This document shows, piece by piece, positions 1 through 12,100 of a stretch of 64,000 bases of DNA. Origin of the DNA: Tribonema minus (Eukaryota > Sar > Xanthophyceae > Tribonematales > Tribonemataceae); assembly GCA_017506865.1 (NCBI GenBank), contig JAFCMP010000068.1:1054001-1118000 (forward strand), in the 5' to 3' direction. Within the stretch, counting starts at the first letter, position 1; every line of letters begins with the position of its first letter. The translations under genes and the position numbers were made by a program. The notes beneath the pieces are model-generated. The model ran no database searches. It was given only the letters and a program-made list of their open reading frames with translations, and was not told where the DNA came from.

Positions 1-194
1 GCAGCTTACAGTTGAGAGTTACAGAGTGGATCGGCAATTAATTGCATGCTGCAGACCGCAGCGTGTGCTACACAACCTATCGATATTGTTCAGTCTAGAC
101 ACGTGCTGTTGCCTACGTAACTGTTACGTAACTGGTATGCTACCCCATGCGGTAGCCTGTTGCTTCCCCCCTCAACATGGACGTTCACACTCAC

Positions 195-1137
195 CGTAGA
201 CGCGCCGCTTCTGAGCCGCATTGTCCGCACCCAGCGCCGCCGCCGCGTGTAGACGGACTTTATGTTTTCCCCTTTGGTCAGCTCCTTCACCGTGGAGCTG
301 TCATCATCCAAGTCGTGCCAACCAGCCTCATCACACGTGGGGGTGTGGTCACAGTCCACAGACCTGTTTGGTTTTGTATTACAGGGCGTTGTTAGAACAT
401 ATATGAATGACGCTGCTGCCTGGTGTAAGCAGATGGTTTAGTAAGAGCAGCAGAGGCATTCGGCGCAAAGTGGGCACAGTTTTGGCGGCGACAACGTCCG
501 ATGCCACGTGTCTGCCTCGACGGCAATGCCATTCAGACGCACTCCAGACTTCAGTGAACACTGCCTTGTGACAATGCACACTATCTCTCACAACCATTAA
601 TGACCAGCTTCTGCATTGCTGACACAGGCAACACAACTGCTTGGCCAAAAGGTCATGCAACTCAGATCTTCTGCGGATCCGGATTCCAAAGTCAAACACA
701 CACGCAGCTCGCTGTTGCACTCACCAGTCCCCTTCCCAAAGCCACATATCTGGCAGCTGTACCTCGCTAGGGGGCGTTGCGGGCGTGCCATCGCTGTAGG
801 ACCACCTGTGCAGCACATGCTGCCCCCCTTCTTCGCCATCAGCGCCCCAGACCTGGTTCTCGTACACCTCTACATCAGCAACAACGGCGTCCGCCGCCGC
901 ACGCTCCTTCTCCTCCTGCGCCGTTGGCTTGGGTGGTCTGTACACGGCGAAGTCCGGCTGAGGAGCATCATCAAAGCTGCCTGGCGGTCCTCCGCCTCTG
1001 ATCAACGGCAGTTTGACTAATCTGCCTTGGTTGACGCAAGGTTTCGCGGCCCTGTGCACTATAAGAGGGCATGCTGCTGCAAGCTGAGACGAATTTGCAA
1101 GCAGCAGCGGCACCAAAGCTGCCCAGGGCCTCAGCAT
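195..1137 (-). CDS. Secreted protein with DysF (dysferlin-type) domain, 3' part outside window
   Basis: Two exons are visible, 1137-725 and 363-195, joined in phase (a TGG codon is split across the intron at 724-364). The last visible donor is GTGAGT at 194, so the gene continues beyond the left edge; 194 residues are seen. The chosen start, MLRPWAALVPLLLANSSQ, gives a hydrophobic signal peptide; an in-frame ATG ten codons upstream (1165-1167) is possible. The body matches the DysF fold known from dysferlin and yeast peroxisomal Pex30/31-type proteins: VEVYENQVW, then a Trp-rich strand LPDMWLWEGDWSVD, then DEAGWHDL, then the hallmark YTRRRRWVRT. The WEGDW and RRRRWVR motifs appear only after splicing, which supports the intron. 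In known proteins DysF modules sit in membrane-repair or peroxisome-membrane proteins; the ligand is unclear. A signal peptide directly before DysF is unusual. The molecular role here is unknown. Confidence 0.75.
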
Positions 1138-1273
1138 GCTGCCCCATAGCCCAGCTCTCTGCCACACCCGGAATGTAACTGTTGATACTCGTGATAAGTG
1201 GCGTCAGGTGAGTTCTCGAAAGTTGTCGGGTCTCATACTGGACGATCACTGGCAACTATTGCAGCTGGCTGCA

Positions 1274-1286
1274 TACATATATATAG
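1274..1286 (-). promoter_or_regulatory. Possible TATA-like stretch upstream of DysF gene
   Basis: An alternating TA tract (catatatatatag on the plus strand) lies about 140 bases upstream of the DysF start codon. It is the only TATA-like sequence near that start. It could equally be a simple repeat. Confidence 0.2.
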
Positions 1287-1710
1287 TCGGCACGGAGAGT
1301 AGAGGGAGCTGCAGAGGCAATCAATGCAAGGCCTCACACATTATCCTGGCATGTATGCGGCGTGAGCCGGCTGGTGTCAAGCTGATGGATCAAGGGTACA
1401 ACGCTCGTTAACGCCGAGAGGCGTGGCAGCGAATGCGGCTGGTGTGGTGGGTGGGCTGGGCTGCAGGGCTTGCAGGAGCTAGCACCAGCGGCCCTCAGGT
1501 GATGCCAGCGTGCGTAGCCCCTTCGAGAAAACTTCAAACGTGTGGTGGTGTCTCGGAAGCCCTGGCTGGCGTGCGGAGGAGGGACAGGCAGCGGCTTGGC
1601 GTGCTTGGAGAGCAAGCGGAGTCGGCTGCACGCCACGGCACCAACCCCAAGTTACTCGCAGCGGTACATGGCAATATCTTGTCAGGCTTGCAGCCTGCGG
1701 TGAGCCGTGA

Positions 1711-2360
1711 CCTCGCTCATCAAGGAGGCGATGCTTTACTTAGTTATATAGCCTTTCTCTCTAGCGTCAGCGCCTGGCGCCCAGTGACTCCCTCTGCTTA
1801 TCTCTATGATATCGGGGTTCACGAAGATAGCCACAATCTACAGTTCAGGGCCCATTATGGTGACCTTGGCCTGCATGAAAACTTTGAGATGGAGTCTGCG
1901 TGGAGCTGGGTGGCCCTAAGACGGGTCTGTCTGTGGGGAGAGAGTCTTGCAGCTTTGTTTGGTATCCCTGCTAGTGTGTGGGGGACAGTCGCTTGCGGAT
2001 GCTTTGTTGGGGGTGATATGGGGGGCCCGGTGAACCACCGTCTCGCCCATCAAGGAGGCGATGCTTTGCTTAGTTATATAGCCTTTCTTTCTAGCGTCAG
2101 CGCCTGGCGCCCAGTGACTCCCTCTGCTTATCTTTATGATATCGGGGTTCACGTAGATAGCCACAATCTCCAGTCCAGGGCCCACTATGGTGACCTTGGC
2201 CTGCATGAAAACTTTGAGATGGAGTCTGCGTGGAGCTGGGTGGCCCTAAGACGGGTCTGTCTGTGGGGGGAGAGTCTTGTAGCTTTGTTCAGTGTCCCTG
2301 CTAGTATGTGGGGGACAGTCGCTTGCGGGTGCTTTGTTGGGGGTGATGTGGGGGGCGGGG
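1711..2360. repeat. Tandem duplication, two copies, 330-bp period
   Basis: The segment starting near 1721 recurs at 2051 with an exact 330-bp offset and only about fourteen substitutions. Both copies lie in one uninterrupted plus-strand reading frame (1433-2479, 348 codons), so each copy would encode 110 residues including the shared stretch WRPVTPSAYLYDIGVH. About eight of the fourteen differences fall in third codon positions of that frame. I recognise no protein family in it. It could be a young non-coding duplication or an unknown repeat protein. Confidence 0.85.
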
Positions 2361-3193
2361 TGCGGCGTGCAAGCTTTGCATGCTACACAAGAGTGAAAAC
2401 AAGGCAACACACCTACAACATGGCATTTCCACAGCCACAAGTGGAATATAATAAGAGTACATACAATGGAGTCCACTAACCAAGATCGGGAGCACGGCAA
2501 CTGCAAGCATGTGCGGCAGTGAAGCAAGGCTGTAGCAGATCAATCAACTTCCATAGGAAGGACTCATCATACAAGCCAGTACGAACACAGTATACAACGT
2601 GGCACACAAGTGTGCACCGGTTGATGCGTCGGGTTGATGGCCACCGTCATTCATGAGCCCACCATTCGACGTGCACTTCAGGGCTGCAACGTGACAACAA
2701 GATGAGCAGAGGTTTCAAGTTGCAGGCAGAAGTTCGATGGCTGTAGCAGCGTGCTGTGTTTGATTTGTGAGTACACGAGACGCAACAACGAAGGCGGCTG
2801 GTAATCACTTCAAGTTGCGGTTCGTCGGTGGCACCCGTGGACGACACGAGCGGAAGTACCACTCTCAAGCGATCACTGTTGGGCGCACCACCAACAGTCA
2901 TGCAGGCAGATCTCACAAGATCCTTAAGGAGTAAACGAGGCCAGGCAGTGTCGACGCCAAGGCGTAGGCTTCACTCGGCCAGGGTTCAAGGTAACACACC
3001 GTGCGCGACTTTGAAATCATATCTACAGCAAGTCCTACATTGCACAATCCTCATGTACAGCTTAACTTCGTCTTGGACTGTCGTGTACAAAGCTCGGACT
3101 GCCGGTCACAAAGCAGACGAGTCTGCGCCACATCCTCTGTCCATCACAGCCAATCTGGTGGCCCAAGCGCTATGAGACCACCTCCCACCCACT
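2361..3193. other. Intergenic; nothing recognised
   Basis: Sequence between the tandem duplication and the 3' end of the HIPL-like gene. No conserved coding stretch, RNA gene or clear element was found on either strand. Confidence 0.5.
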
Positions 3194-6100
3194 CTAGTGG
3201 GATGACTGCAGCGCCTCTTCTTCCGTGTCGTCGCTCTCAAACAGCCTGCGGCCGGGCATGATGCACGGCGCGCCGACGCCGGTGCACACGCGGCCGCTGG
3301 CCTTGATGCGCGAGTGGCAGCAGCTGGCGTCGCCGCCCGCGCGCTTGTCGCAGCCTGCGGTGCGAGCAGGGCGCAGCAGCGGCGGCGTGCGTTGAGCGGT
3401 GTGCACTGCGGCAGCGCGCACCATGTGCTGCGACAGTGTGTTGTGCGTTGCGGTGACACAGTGCTCGTGGTCACGGCAGCAAGCGTACAACGAGTTGGTG
3501 AAGTTTAGCCTGAGGATGCTGCGAGCAGGGCGCATGCATTGAGCTGTGTGCACTGCGACAGCGCGCGTCATGTGCTGCGACAGCGCGCCATGCGTTGCGG
3601 TGGCGCAGTGCGGGTGGTGACGGCAGTGAGCAGGCAGACACTTGGCGATTGGCGTGACGATGCAACGAGCGAGTGATGCTCAAGGATGCTCTGCAGCACA
3701 AGGTTTTCAGAGAATCGCCAGGGCCTAGCTCGGCATGCGGACTCTGAAGCCAAAAAAGCAAGCCACGAGCATGTCAGTGAAGATATACAAGCATACACTC
3801 TGCGCTCAAGCCTGAAAGTCCATGTGTTTTACTTATCATTGGTAGGCAGCACCATAGCCACAAGAAGCACATAACCACTGTCAGCACACACAGACGTGTT
3901 GCGAGCTCAGCATGCTCAGCTCTCATACCAGACTGGTCTGCGACAACGCCATACTTCGAAGTACATGCATACATGCAGGTTTTGAGCCGCGTAGTTGCGC
4001 CAGGATCTGGCTTATGCAGATGCTCCTCAGTGAAGTACTTGCCGCTGTGTCTACCCCCCGTGAGTCTAGTTTCGCGCCCTGAGCGAGAATTAATAAAAAG
4101 TACAAGCCTGCAACGCAGGGCTCTAAGGGCCCGTCCGATTTTAGTTTTTTGCAATCTTATCCAACGCATCAAGCCCACCTTGGGGCTGCTATAAATACAA
4201 GATCATAAGTACTTGAACTGCCCTTGACCTACAGCTATATCATTATTGCAGACGCTGTATCAAAGCGTGCCCGACAAGTGCTTGCAACTTACCGATGCCA
4301 GTGCACTTGCCACACGCGAGAGGGCAGCAGGCACCGCCACCTGTCACGCCATTCTCGCAGGCAGGGTCCGCGACATTGCTCCAGCCGCCTGCGAGCAGCA
4401 CAGCGCAAAGAGCAGAAATGTATGAGAAATCTGAAAAGTGCACCATTGATTCGGTCTCCTTTGACAGTTCATGTGTGTAGGACCCGTTTCAGGTACTGAT
4501 CAAACCCACATCGCCAACAATCAGCAGCAATGGAAAGCCCATGGATCTGGTGCTGCTTGATGCTACTTGAATGACAACATCATTTCGAAAGCTGGAAGAA
4601 ATTGAACGAAATGATCAATCTGCTGCTTGTTTGAGACTGCCATCATTGGCGATGCATCATTTGCAGCAATATTGCATCTGTCTTGTGTGGACCTGTACAG
4701 CCAGGACTACAACAGGTAATGTTATTGAGGGTGTGCGCCCAGGTGTTGTCGATGCAACGCATCTCGGTACCTGTACGACATTAATGTGGGAACTGGGGTG
4801 CGCCAGTCTCCTGTGTGTGTGTGTCGTGTGTGTAGCTACTACCAGCCGCTGTTGACTACCTCACCCGCTCCTACCTCGACCCAGCAATGACCCGTGTGCC
4901 GTGAGAAAGGGTGTGCCCCCTAACTCCCACAAGAACCCAAGTAGGCCACCATGGTTGGCAAGTACAAGGAGGACGTAGGGGAGGACCCCGAGATGCCATT
5001 TGGCGGCGGCGGCGTTTGAGTGGTTGTCGTTGCGACACTTTCAGACTGTCATACGACATGTAGATTCCTTACAGCTAGATGCCAATCATCTGGGCTTTTT
5101 CGCGCCCTGAGCGAGAATTAATAAAAAGTACAAGCAGAGCAAGGCGCTAAGGCTTATAGCATGGTTTTACAGGTGTCGAAGTGATTAGCATGAAGCATCT
5201 GCAATGGCAGAATACGGCATAAAGCCAGTGTGGCAGAATATGGCTAAATAGCCCCCTCTAACCCTAGGGTCGCCTCACAACAAGGGGAGCGTACGTACAT
5301 GGGACATCATCAGGTACATGTCACATAGTCTAAGCGGGGGCAGAAAACAGACAAACAATGACAGTGTATAGATGAGCACATGGCATAAAACCATCGAATG
5401 CTTCAAAATACATACTTCAAAGCATTCATTCCACTATCATGAAGTAGAAGCACGTAGACCACCAACAACTTTGTCAACGGAGTCTCTCTCTCACCTGAGG
5501 CGCGTGCATCCACGTCAGCCCTGCACGCGTCGCCCAGACATATGCTGGTCAGGTCCACGAACGCGGCATTCCTGAAGCACAGCGTCAGCGACTGCTGGCC
5601 CGCATCCAGCGCGATGTCGGTGGCGCGGTACGTCACCGTCTTGCCGTTGGTGTTGAAGTTGCTGATGGCGACGGCGCCTCCGTCCATCGCGCCCTCGCAA
5701 GTGCCTTGACCTGGACAGAATGTTGCAACGCAGTTTGAAGATGACAATGAGTCGCATGACGAGTGTGAGGTGGTGGAACTTCAATGCTTTCTGCGAGATG
5801 GTGTCTGTTGAAGTTGCTGGTGGTGTGGCTGGAGCTCCGTGTGCCTACTGCACTCTTGCGAGTGTCTGCTCCTGTAGTCAGCGCTGTTGGAGTATGACCG
5901 CCCCATTCGGTGAATGATGATGATGCATTGCCATGCAACGTTGCTGACAGCATCTCCGTATACACAACTCTCAAAAGGTTCACATGTAGAGACTGAGTGA
6001 CTAGAGACTGAGTGACTGGCGCTGCCAAGGAGCATCGATGGCGACTTGATGCAGCATACCCATGTCTGGCTTCTTAAGAATGCTGTGGGTTGGTGATTTG

Positions 6101-9100
6101 TCATTGGACCAGGCACTGCCGCTGTCAGTGCATGTGCGTGCAGAAGATCATTGCGTTTGATTAAGGGCAGAATGCTGCAGGACCTTATCCCAAAGCAGAG
6201 GAAGCTCTCGCTGTGTGACAAGCACCTCTCGCTGTGTGTAAAGTACCTAGCACCCTGTCTGCACTGATGGTGGTTTCCAAGCTGCAAGTGCAGTTGTGGC
6301 TCAACACGCAAACGGCTGTTGAGCACTGCAGCAGCAGTGATTCAGCAATGGTTGCATGATGCCACCAACGCTAGCAGTAATGCGGGCGGCGACCACATCC
6401 AACGAATCGTATCGCCAACCATGTACTTAGCATGTGTTATAACGTGTGTTGCGTCTGACACCGCTTCTGCAGTTCGTGTCGCATGGGGTCCAGCCATCAC
6501 TATAATGATGGCAGCGCAGAATGGCCAACCATCGCACGCCCTTACCCCTTCCATCGCCTGTGCACTAACAAAGCAAGTATGCAATACTAACAACCAGATG
6601 CAAACATACCTTCGACAAGCCCCAAAGACAGCGTGTGCTGGTCCGGCATGGCTTTCTTGAGGGTGTACACGACTTTGAACTTGTCTGCGCTCGCCACGTT
6701 GATCTTGAACAGGACAGAGTCCCCGGTGTCAATCATGTTGACGCCGCCATTGGCGGTTATGGATACGCCTCGCATGTCAGCGCCCTGAGCAACGCATCGC
6801 ACAAGTCGCTGATTCGTGAGAACAAGTCTGCATGCATGAAGTGGAGCACATGAAGCGCGATCATGGAGTTCTGGGCATTTGGACAGTGTTCAGCAGCTGG
6901 CACTGTTCGCATTGCGGCTGAGAGCGATCATGAAAGCAGCCGATGCCCACTGCGTGCTTGTGACAATGCAAGAGGACGATTCAACGTACGGCGCACGGCC
7001 CTTGCAAGCATGGGCACAGCATCGTGCATCAATATCACCACAGTGTATGACGCCAGGAGGGCAATGGCCAGTGTCAGTGCTCAATGTCTGAATCCCTTCC
7101 AGGCAGCGTTTTTTCTCAGTCAACTACTGGAAGAGAGCAGCATCAGCAACAGCAGCGACTACACTGGCCTCTCACCTCACTGGCAGCAAAGGTACCCGGC
7201 ACAGCCACAATGCCATCTTGCTGCGGCTGCTGCTGCTGCGGTCCACCATTGCCGGCGCCGCCAGAGCTTCCACCGTTGCCGCCGCCACTACCGCCACCAG
7301 TGCTGCCGCCAGGATTGCCCGATGCGTACTTGGCAGGTAGCTCATACACGTTGCCGCCGTTGCCGTAGCGTATGATGTAGAGCTCGCCATTGCTGTCCTG
7401 CGCCAGCGATGAAATGAGCCAGCCAGTGCTCTGAACGATGACTTCGGACTGCCACCCGTCGCCTTGTCTGTACATGCGCACGATGCGCCCCTGCTGGTAG
7501 TCTGCCACGCGGCACAGGCAACAGAGATTGGGTTAGCATCGCCGCTAGTGACTGTGTTTTAAATGGCATAGACGGCTTGGCCATCAGGGCAAGGGGGTGG
7601 TCGTGTACACCTAGTTGGACAGCACTGCTAAGAGGAAGCACAGCAAGCGAACAATGACGTCCCGCTGCTGCTAGCGATCGCCTTGCGTGCGCATTCACAC
7701 AAGCTGAGTGTTGCTGTCATTGAGAATGCGCACGCACGCACGAGCTGAATGTCGCTGTGATTGAGAGCTGCGTTTCATTGCCATTGAGGCCGTGCTCAGC
7801 ATTCTAATAGGGGCCGCATGCAATGCACAACCAGTTTCTGCTGATGGATGCGGAATCAAGCTGTACAATGGTTAAGTAACAAGTCATTCGCACCGGAAGT
7901 ATTTCGATGATGAGCATCTTGTGCAACATTATGGTGTGAACGCAATGGGACATTGCTTGTGAAAAACCCTTGCATCGCCTTTGAGTCAGTGTGGGGCTTG
8001 GGGCGCACCTGAACATGAGGGGCACTGTGACATGGCGTTGACATGGCCTTCTGCACATGACCACTTTGTAATTGGCCAGGACTAACATGCCTGCACAACA
8101 ACTGGTCAACACACAAGTGACATCACATCACACTCTAACTCCAGCTTCAGAATGCACTGGCAACTGCACTAACCCTTTTGGATAGCGCACAAGTAGGGTT
8201 GGGGTTAGGACAAGCTGCATGGGCTCACCTGCAAATATGTAGTTCCCCCCGTATACATCAGCGTACTTGCTGCCGCGGTACACATACCTGCAGCGGGACA
8301 CCAACAAAGTGCAGCAATTCTCAGCAAGTGAGAACCTCAGGCTGGGTGTGCTTGGCACCAGGAAACCCGACATGATCCTGTCTTTCATGGCCCTTGCTCC
8401 CTCGGTTTTGTGATCATGATGATTGCTGGCATTGCATGTCGCCAGAGCGTATGAGTGCACACCACTTTACATAGGAGACCTTGTGTTGATCGCAGATGAT
8501 CTGTTAGCGAATGCAGACGTGAATTGAGAGTGGAACGGTGCTTGCATTGAAACCCCCCAGACAGTGTTCAGCGATGAGTTACTGTGTAGTCATTGCTGCA
8601 AACATGCGTGACAGCGGCCACAGGCAAACAGCAGCATGCTCGTGACATTAGGCTTATCGGCAGTTGATGAGTTGGCACTGATGATGATCGTCGAGCGTTT
8701 GTCAACGGTGAGCATTGAGCCAGTTGTTAGAGCAGATACCTCATGCACTTACCCGCCAATGACACAGTCGCCGGTAAAGGGCTTTCCGTCGCACCAGGGG
8801 CCTGAAACACCGCTGTGACAGTACTGGAACCTGCAACAAGCGCACAGGCATAAGTGTTAATGCCCCCGGAATGTTGCCTGTACAAGCTGCAGATCACACT
8901 GTCGGTTTTGTAGAACATGTTTAGATGTTGCCAACAAGTCTGGGCTGACACTGACAATGACTGTAAAAACCAAATCTTTCAGCATTCGCAGCTTTCAACG
9001 ATGGTGCTGTTGTTACCGCCATGCATCTAGACCACACTAGATGGCGCCGAAACGCTTGCAACGCAAAAGGCAAGTCAGCACCACAGCCCGAGTTTTGAGT

Positions 9101-12100
9101 GGGCATGCTCTGTCACTGCTGTACCGAGGATTGTGTGGACATGCTTTGTCACTGCTGTGCCGAAGATATCACCCTGCTCAGCAGCAAGTATTGCCCTCGG
9201 TGGCCCGTTTTCAGAGGCAGCTTGCCCATCAGCTCCCAAGCTGATGAACACCATGTATCAACACACTGACTAAAATATGGCAAAGACAAAAACGTGACGA
9301 TCATAATGACGACCTCATGCTCTCATGCATGCACAACTTTCCAAGTCACTGAACCAACAAGTATTACTGCCTAGCGATTGCGTGAGGGGAATGGACTCAC
9401 TCCCAAGCTGATGGACACTATTAACACACTGACTAAAACATGTACACGCCAAAACCATGGCAATACAATAATGACAACCTCGTGCTCTCATTGCATGCAC
9501 GACCTGCATGCACGACCTCCAGAGTCACTGAACTAACATCATTGCAATGTTTAGCGATGCTGTGAGGGTAATGGACTCACTCTGGCTGTTGATACTGCAG
9601 ATCCGGTCCAATGTTCTTCCTGCGCAGCAAAGAGCAAACGCGAGCACGCTATTTGATAAGTCGAGCTAAAAAGGGTTTGTGTATATATAGGGCATCAGTG
9701 CACAACTTCAACAGTGCCTGAGCGTTCAAGTTAAACCTGGTTGCCTCCAGCAGCGTTGTGAAAACATGGTTCAAGTGCAAATATCCTGTCAATGTAGGCG
9801 CAGTCATACATCGCTGCGGTCAGAATGTAATACAATTGTACAGCAAACACCATGGCACGTTGCTGAGTAAGCAAGTGGTGCCACAACATATCCAGTGCAA
9901 GCCTTGAAGAGCATAGTCACAGAGCAAAATTCAGTGTTCAATCAACTCCAAACTGTCGCGCCAATCCCACCCTTGCCAGTGGCTTCAAATGCAGCCATTG
10001 TTTCACTGACCTGGTGCCTTCATAGTTTCTCCATCCGTGGTTGGCACCCTGTATGGCCCTCGTGATCTGCAGCATGTGCCATGGTGTGAGACAACAGCAG
10101 CCATTCAGGTCAGATCAGCTGGTGCATATGTGCAGTCATGTGCACTGCGTGCGGCATGTATGAAGCAGGCTTCCTGACCCATTCACGATTGCATGCGTTT
10201 TCGTAATGTATGCCAGTTTAGCAATAATCGTTATGCAGCAGAGGTGCCCCCTTCCATTGAGTGCGCTGTCATCCACATAAAGCACATCCTCTCTGCTGAT
10301 GTTCAACTCGCATGGCATCTTCTTTCGCCTGGATACTCATTGTTACCCACGTCAATTGCCACTTTCGCACAGTACAGTCTGTACTTGCCTGTACTGTTGC
10401 AGACTCTCACCGCAAAACCCAAACCTAACCCTGACCTGTACTGCCAGTTGCGTAGTTCGTAACCCTTACCCTACGCCTAGCCTCCCCCCCTCCCCCCCCC
10501 CCCCCTACCCCCCCCCAGTCCCTCACCTTCTCCACGTTGTCCTGCCCAACATCGCCGCACCACAGCTCAGCGTCTTTAGCCCTGTCGAAGGAGCACCTGA
10601 ATGGGTTGCGGAAGAGCACATCAGTAATCATTAGTACAGTCTAGGTCCAGTATGGATTGCCCCCTGAGTGGCCTGTCATAGGCTCAACATACATAGCACA
10701 AGCAAGCGGCAGAAACCTGGACACACTGCAGTGTACCATGCACTGGGGTTGTTTTCAGCACCTGAATGGGTTGCGGAAGCCGTACGCCCAGACCTCGTTC
10801 TGCAGGTTGTCATCGGGAATGGTGTAGCCATCCGAGTTCGTCGGCAGGCGAATGCGGAGGACCTTGCCCAGCAGAGAGCTGCGGTTCTGCGCAGTATCTT
10901 CTGGGTTGTTGCCGCTGCCGCCGTCGCCTGCTCAGCGCAAAGAAGGCAGCATAAACGCAGGCCATGCAGATGAGCAGCAGGCTACAGCAGCCAGTGATAA
11001 TCGCCTTCACGCATTGGGCTGCGTAGGATTTGCCACAATGTGGCAACTGGGCTTGCAAACACACTTCTGGGCTGTTGACGTTGCCGTCGTCGCCTGCTCG
11101 GTGCAAAAAAGGTAGCGTAAACGCAGGCCATGTAGATGAGCAGCAGGCTTCAGCTGCCAGTGACAGTATTTTATTGAAGGGAATTCAGGCTGCATGTGAG
11201 TTCTGGCAGCTGCACCTGCGGGCATCATCTGAATAGGTGCTGGGGCCTCCGCCGCATTCACTCATGCGCAGCGCGACAGGGTAGGTAGTGAAAAACGCAA
11301 AGATGAGCAGGCAAAATATGATGATAATTCGAGGTATCGTCTTTGCAGTTGTACTTGACGTGCTCAAGCGCCCACCAACCTGTCAACGGTGCCTGTGCCA
11401 CCTTGTTTGCGTAGTTGAGGCGGATCAGGTCGCCACACCGGCTTGCGTGAAGTTCAGGCATGAATGAATGCTTTATTCTGCTGACGTCAATGCTTGGGCA
11501 ACAAGTAATCTCCTCACAAAGGTGCTTGCATCTGGGACAGCAGATGATCCTCAGGCATCACCTCAACACCAGTTGTGAAGTTGGGCGTGGTGAAGGGCAC
11601 ATCATTACATTTCAAGGCACATGGGACATGCGCTAGACAGAATGCCACCGCTTCGGCTTGACTCTTTTGAACAAGCTATGCGCACGCAGGACAGCAATGA
11701 GCCATTGGCAAGAGAATCAAAGCACGTACTTCAAGTTATCTGAGAATAAAGTAAGCCATAGGTAGGTAAGTATATACGCACCAGTAGGTATGTACAAGTC
11801 GTAGTAGGAGCGCCCAGTAGGCTCGGACAGATCCTTGGGCGAGAACAGCAGCGTGCCGCCGTTGTGGTTGTCGTACGGCTGCTTGAATGTGAGAATCTGC
11901 AAGACAGAAATGCTCGGCTGTGAGAATCCGAAACGTCGCGTACGCAGCAGCACACTTATTGTGCCATGTTGCTGCCTGAATGTGACCATAGCAAGCAGCT
12001 GCGGCAGAAGACATCCGCAAATGCACGCCAACAATGCCCTTGTGCCACGCACTACTACGCATATGTCAGCCATGAGCCAATACTACATATGTATGCACGA

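Noticed and set aside
11210..11460. Two exon-like stretches on the minus strand (RCGDLIRLNYANK and ECGGGPSTYSDDA) first taken as HIPL exons
   Set aside because: Their phases do not fit exon 4, whereas exon 4 joins exon 5 (10927) directly in phase to give the expected PTGDGGSGNNPEDTAQN.
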